From contig JAFXJK010000076.1 in the NCBI GenBank assembly GCA_017532355.1, forward strand, positions 1 to 5,597: DNA of 5,597 nucleotides, written 5' to 3'. Source of the stretch: Oscillospiraceae bacterium. GTDB lineage: Bacteria > Bacillota_A > Clostridia > Oscillospirales > JAAYXM01. The notes under the pieces are model-generated. The model saw only the letters and a program-made list of their open reading frames with translations, did no database searches and was not told where the DNA came from. Below are positions 5,392 through 5,597 of this stretch, one piece after another. The stretch's first letter is position 1, and the number at the start of each line of letters is the position of its first letter. The translations under genes were made by a program, and so were the position numbers.

Positions 5392-5597
5392 ATATGTTTT
5401 TTATGTGCTCAAGAGCGTATGTAATGCCAAGGTCATCGTTTGTTTTGGTGACAAAATCAGCGGTTTTCTTTACAACTTCTACTGCGTTTCCCATTGCAAC
5501 GGAAAAACCTGCGGCACTTAGCATTTCGATGTCATTCGGGCTGTCACCGAAGGCGACAACTTCCGAAATCGGAATGCCCCAGTACTCCGCGAGGAAT
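5390..5597 (-). CDS. Cof-type HAD hydrolase, C-terminal fragment
   Basis: The last 68 residues of a HAD-superfamily phosphatase of the Cof (class IIB) type are present; the rest lies beyond the right edge. The fragment contains VVAFGDSPNDIEML, which is HAD motif IV with the Mg-binding GDxxND acids, followed by the typical AGFSVAMGNA and KKTADFVTKTNDDLGI. These proteins dephosphorylate small molecules such as sugar phosphates or flavin precursors in the cytosol; the substrate cannot be inferred from this end. The reading frame ends at TAA 5392-5390, directly next to the shared terminator. It converges with the P-loop gene. The partial state is due to the window edge, not to damage. Confidence 0.93.
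   Translation of the reverse strand, partial: FLAEYWGIPISEVVAFGDSPNDIEMLSAAGFSVAMGNAVEVVKKTADFVTKTNDDLGITYALEHIKNI

Overview
This window looks like ordinary chromosomal DNA from a low-to-mid GC Firmicute, most likely a gut-type clostridium (Oscillospiraceae/Ruminococcaceae-like). The basis is the strong GGAGG or AAGGAG ribosome sites, the TTGAAA-17-TATAAT style promoters, and a short P-loop protein of a type I associate with Clostridia. The genus cannot be fixed from the sequence. There is no transposase, integrase, CRISPR array, tRNA or rRNA in the window.

Left part (1-3158, all minus strand). Read in the direction of transcription, the genes are a leaderless N-acetylmuramoyl-L-alanine amidase (3158-2586), an unrecognised 266-residue protein (2512-1712), and an ABC-F ATPase. 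The ATPase starts inside the end of the 266-residue gene (8-base overlap) and runs off the left edge with 573 residues present. No GC-rich terminator separates the first two genes, so they may be partly co-transcribed; the last two are almost certainly translationally coupled.

Middle intergenic region (3159-3471, 313 bases). It holds a strong sigma-A promoter driving pgi rightward. Divergent to it is a well-formed candidate small RNA of about 92 nt on the minus strand. This has its own extended -10 promoter, a hairpin starting at the predicted +1, a second hairpin with a CCCC loop, a single-stranded C5U4 stretch, and a 3' hairpin followed by a T run. G.U wobble pairs in the 3' hairpin fix the strand. 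This is the most interesting element of the window.

Right part. pgi (3472-4800) is a complete 442-residue glucose-6-phosphate isomerase. It is followed by an AT-rich hairpin whose right arm supplies the -35 box of the next promoter. That promoter (TTGAGA-17-TATCAT) drives a roughly 86-nt leader with three tandem hairpins and competing pairings, then a 135-residue P-loop NTPase of unknown role (4943-5350). A strong bidirectional terminator separates it from the C-terminal end of a Cof-type HAD hydrolase on the minus strand, whose 5' end lies beyond the right edge.

Functionally the window mixes central sugar metabolism (pgi), translation or ribosome-associated ATPase activity (ABC-F), cell-wall hydrolysis (amidase) and a HAD phosphatase. 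The regulatory RNA elements between them are the parts not explained by known genes.
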